Notes under the pieces: model-generated
The model's input: only the letters and a program-made list of their open reading frames with translations
The model's database searches: none
Told to the model about the DNA's origin: nothing
Shown: positions 61,615-64,000 of the stretch, one piece after another
How the letters are laid out: each line of letters begins with the position of its first letter
Numbering within the stretch: position 1 is the stretch's first letter
Position numbers and translations under genes: made by a program
DNA from: Cellulomonas sp. URHD0024
GTDB lineage: Bacteria > Actinomycetota > Actinomycetes > Actinomycetales > Cellulomonadaceae
Direction: 5' to 3'
NCBI RefSeq assembly: GCF_000426185.1
Contig: NZ_AUEW01000011.1
Coordinates: 62,001-126,000, forward strand
DNA length: 64,000 nucleotides

Positions 61615-62253
61615 GTGCCGTCCACGCAGGACCTGTCGCAGGTCGAGATCCGCCGGTCGCGCAAACGCGTGCGCACGGTCTCGGCCTGGCGCGAGGGCGA
61701 GCGCACGATCGTTGCCGTTCCCGCACGGTTCACCCGGGCTCAGGAGAACGAGTGGGTCGAGCGGATGCTCGCTCGCCTGGAGGCGCAGGAGCGTCGTCGC
61801 AAGCCGTCGGACGTCGAGCTCGCCGCGCGGGCGCAGGACCTCTCGACGCGGTACCTCGGAGGCCGAGCCACCCCCACGACCGTCCGCTGGGCCACCAACC
61901 AGGGCCGTCGCTGGGGTTCCTGCACGCCGTCGGACGGCACGATCCGGATCTCCGACCGCGTCCGTGGGATGCCACGGTGGGTGCTCGACTACGTCGTCCT
62001 TCACGAGCTGACCCACCTGCTGCACGCCGGCCACGGTCCGGAGTTCTGGGCGGAGCTCGAGTCGTACCCGCGCACGGCACGGGCCAGGGGATTCCTCGAG
62101 GGCTACGCGTACGGCGCGGACCGGCCCGAGGGGCGGCCCGGGGGCGAGGGGCTCGACGATCTCACAGGCGAGGGACCGCAGGCCGCTTCGGCTGATCGCA
62201 CCGACGACCGGGTGGACGACGAGTTCAGCGAGACCCTGTTCGGCGACGGGTAG
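61615..62253 (+). CDS. YgjP-like (DUF45) zinc metallopeptidase
   Basis: The 212-residue protein has the DUF45/M48-type site HELTHLLHAGHGPEFW near residues 129-144 (HExxH plus a downstream His) and the family segment TTVRWATNQGRRWGSCTP. Substrates of this family are mostly unknown. GTG 61615 is chosen from the TAGCGT spacing; a TTG two codons earlier is the first in-frame start-like codon. An acidic, probably disordered tail follows the domain. Confidence 0.9.
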   Translation: MPSTQDLSQVEIRRSRKRVRTVSAWREGERTIVAVPARFTRAQENEWVERMLARLEAQERRRKPSDVELAARAQDLSTRYLGGRATPTTVRWATNQGRRWGSCTPSDGTIRISDRVRGMPRWVLDYVVLHELTHLLHAGHGPEFWAELESYPRTARARGFLEGYAYGADRPEGRPGGEGLDDLTGEGPQAASADRTDDRVDDEFSETLFGDG

Positions 62254-62292
62254 CGACCTCGCCGGCGGACCTGCGACGAGTCGCCGGCAGGT

Positions 62293-63678
62293 TCAGCGCT
62301 GGTCGTCCGGATCTTCGCCCAGGATCTCGGCGAGCGCACGGTCGACCTCGGCTGCGTCGTCGACCGCGGTGGCGCGGCGGCTGGCATAGCCCGACGGGTC
62401 GTCGAGGTCCTCGGTGCCGGGCAGGAGATCGGGGTGGTCCCAGACGGCGTCGCGTGCGGCCGGACCGTTGTCGCGGGCGATCTGCGCCCAGAGCGCGGCC
62501 GCGTCACGCAGCCGGCGCGGTCGAAGCTCGAGTCCCACGAGGTTGGCGAACGTCTGCTCGGCCGGACCACCGGCGGCGCGGCGGCGGCGGATCATCTCGC
62601 GCAGAGCCATCGTGTGCGGCAGGTGGGGGAGCGACGCGTTGGACGCCACCTCGTCGACCCAGCCCTCGACGAGGGCCAGCGCGGTCTCCAGGCGTTCGAG
62701 AGCAGCGACCTGCTCGGGTGTCGTGTGCGGTGCGAAGACCCCACCGGACAGTGCCTGCTGCAGGGCCGCTGTGTCCGTCGGGTCGATGCTGGAGACGGCC
62801 TCCTCGAGCTGGTCGACGTCGATCGTGATGCCGCGGGCGTAGGCCTCGACCGTCGCCAGGAGGTGCGAGCGCAGCCATGGCACGTGCGTGAACAGTCGCG
62901 TGGCGGCGGCTTCTCGGACGGCGAGGAAGAGGCGTACCTCGTCGGCGGGGGCGTCGAGACCCTCGGCGAACGCGTCGACGTTCGCCGCGACGAGCGCCGG
63001 TGCGGGTCGGTCGAGGAGCGGGAGGCCGATGTCGGTGGTGCCGAAGACGCCGTGCGCGAGCGTGCCGGCGGCCTGTCCGACCTGCATGCCGAACACCGCA
63101 GACCCGAGCTGCCGCAGCAGCTGCGCGGGATCCAGTCCGGGTACCTCGTCCTGGACGTCCAGCCCGAGCGGCAGCGAGCCGCCGAGCGCGTTGACCAGGG
63201 CGGTGGACAGCGAGGATGCGACCGGTTCCGTCAGGGTCCGCCAGGTGGGCAGGGTGGCCTCGACCCACTCGGCACGGCTCCAGGCGTGCGGGGCCCCGGT
63301 CGAGGGTGGGAGGTCGGTGGCGGCATCGAGCCACAGCTCCGCGACCGTGAGGGCATCGAGCACCTGCTTGGCCTGCTGGGCGGTGAGCGAGGGGTCACCG
63401 CCGGAGGCCGCCTGCTGACGGGCCAGGTCGTGCGCCATCTGCCAGTTGACGGGCTCGTCGCCCGAGGCGGACAGCAGCGCCTGGACCTGCGCGACGACCT
63501 GCTGGAGCGCGGCCGGGTCGTCGGGCAGTCCGGAGGCCGCGGCCATCGCCGCTGGGTCGAAGCCCTGCTCCTGCAGCTCGCGGATCGCCTCGTCGGCGCC
63601 GTCGCCGAGCATCGCTCGCATCATCTGCTCCCAGGCGGGGACACCCTCACCTGGCACGGCCGAGTTGTCGGGGCTCAC
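62293..63678 (-). CDS. DUF2342 / zinc-dependent-metalloprotease-like protein
   Basis: The 461-residue, largely helical protein matches the DUF2342 family (also called F420 biosynthesis-associated or zinc-dependent metalloprotease). N-terminal VPAWEQMMRAMLGDGADEAI; middle VFGMQVGQAAGTLAHGVFG; late LALVEGWVDEVAS, which stands where relatives have LVEGHxxxVMD, so the metal-binding His is Trp here and peptidase activity is doubtful. AGGAGG lies six bases before GTG 63678. A gene of this family beside a ThiF-like gene is also seen in mycobacteria as I recall. Confidence 0.8.
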   Translation of the reverse strand: MSPDNSAVPGEGVPAWEQMMRAMLGDGADEAIRELQEQGFDPAAMAAASGLPDDPAALQQVVAQVQALLSASGDEPVNWQMAHDLARQQAASGGDPSLTAQQAKQVLDALTVAELWLDAATDLPPSTGAPHAWSRAEWVEATLPTWRTLTEPVASSLSTALVNALGGSLPLGLDVQDEVPGLDPAQLLRQLGSAVFGMQVGQAAGTLAHGVFGTTDIGLPLLDRPAPALVAANVDAFAEGLDAPADEVRLFLAVREAAATRLFTHVPWLRSHLLATVEAYARGITIDVDQLEEAVSSIDPTDTAALQQALSGGVFAPHTTPEQVAALERLETALALVEGWVDEVASNASLPHLPHTMALREMIRRRRAAGGPAEQTFANLVGLELRPRRLRDAAALWAQIARDNGPAARDAVWDHPDLLPGTEDLDDPSGYASRRATAVDDAAEVDRALAEILGEDPDDQR

Positions 63679-63734
63679 GATGTCCTCCTGGAACGACGGC
63701 GTGGAACGACTGCGGGAAACGCCGACCTGCGACG

Positions 63735-64000
63735 ATGGGGCGGCTGCGAACCACGGTAACCACGCAGCGGGGAGAACGGGGCACGGTGGGGGAGCAGGTT
63801 CGCTCAGGGCGCAGCCCTCGGCGCGGTGACGATCCGTCGGCGGCGGAACCGACCGATGTGGTGGTCGTGGTGGGGCGCGGACCGGTCGCCAGGGCGCTCG
63901 CCGCCGCATGGTCGGACGGCTCCGGGGGCGAGGTGCGCACGGTCGACGAGCTGCCGCCGCAGGGTGCCCAGGACGTGCTCGCCGGTGCGGATGTCGTGGT
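63735..64000 (+). CDS. partial gene: Rossmann-fold protein cut by the window edge
   Basis: An open frame from ATG 63735 (or GTG 63786, which has GGGGAG about 12 bases upstream) to the last base with no stop. After a polar head it reads DVVVVVGRGPVARALAAAW, a nucleotide-binding beta-alpha-beta start with a GxGxxxxA pattern, then VRTVDELPPQG. It could be a second ThiF-like protein or another NAD-binding protein; the part seen is too short to say. It is divergent from the DUF2342 gene. Confidence 0.55.
   Translation, partial: MGRLRTTVTTQRGERGTVGEQVRSGRSPRRGDDPSAAEPTDVVVVVGRGPVARALAAAWSDGSGGEVRTVDELPPQGAQDVLAGADVV

Overview
The window is a very GC-rich (about 70-75% by eye) stretch of actinobacterial chromosome. 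Gene content and order (sucCD-purN-purH; adnA/adnB-like pair, phosphotransferase, nudC, mycoredoxin, uvrD2, whiB7, ThiF-like; mrp-DUF1003-MgtE_N/CBS) are those of Actinomycetes. The overall set suggests Cellulomonas or a relative; that is an inference from style, not from a marker gene. I see no rRNA or tRNA gene, no CRISPR array, no insertion sequence and no prophage: this is core chromosome with small accessory islands.

Layout. 1-6.7 kb: succinyl-CoA synthetase (sucCD), a DUF6350 membrane protein, purN and purH, with a ZTP riboswitch ahead of purH. 6.7-13.4 kb: a FAD reductase, a DUF3017 protein, an aquaporin, NADP-isocitrate dehydrogenase, malate dehydrogenase, a small membrane protein and an alpha/beta hydrolase. 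13.5-19.8 kb: a BMP-type ABC importer (double ATPase, two permeases, lipoprotein) followed by an overlapping pair of cysteine hydrolases, one biuret-hydrolase-like and one lacking two of three catalytic residues. 19.8-24.2 kb: purU, a GNAT protein, glyA and folD behind a second ZTP riboswitch, and a VOC protein. 24.2-32.4 kb: exonuclease III, a two-component system, a SHOCT protein, an MFS exporter with a divergent ArsR-type regulator, and a MacB-like export operon. 32.6-37.7 kb: a deoR-galT-galK operon and mrp. 37.1-48 kb: DUF1003 and MgtE_N/CBS proteins, a stress-type membrane protein, aminopeptidase P, PHP and MarC proteins, a DEAD-box helicase, a ferritin-like protein, DUF3107, TetR and DUF3152 proteins. 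48-63.7 kb: AdnAB-type helicase-nuclease, phosphotransferase, nudC, mycoredoxin, uvrD2, the whiB7 regulatory leader and gene, a ThiF-like protein, a DUF5679 protein, a metallopeptidase and a DUF2342-like protein. A Rossmann-fold gene runs off the right edge.

Themes. One-carbon and purine genes are linked: purN and purH use 10-formyl-THF, glyA and folD make and interconvert the one-carbon units, and purU drains formyl-THF; two ZTP riboswitches tie purH and glyA-folD to ZTP. Many genes lack a Shine-Dalgarno sequence and have a TANNNT hexamer 6-7 bases before the start codon, as expected for leaderless transcripts. Two such sites drive 20-22-codon upstream ORFs whose stop codons overlap the starts of purN and of the BMP importer ATPase; I regard these, with the active/inactive hydrolase pair, as the least familiar features here. 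The whiB7 leader (AT-rich promoter, upstream ORF, hairpin, intrinsic terminator) is a clear ribosome-mediated attenuator.
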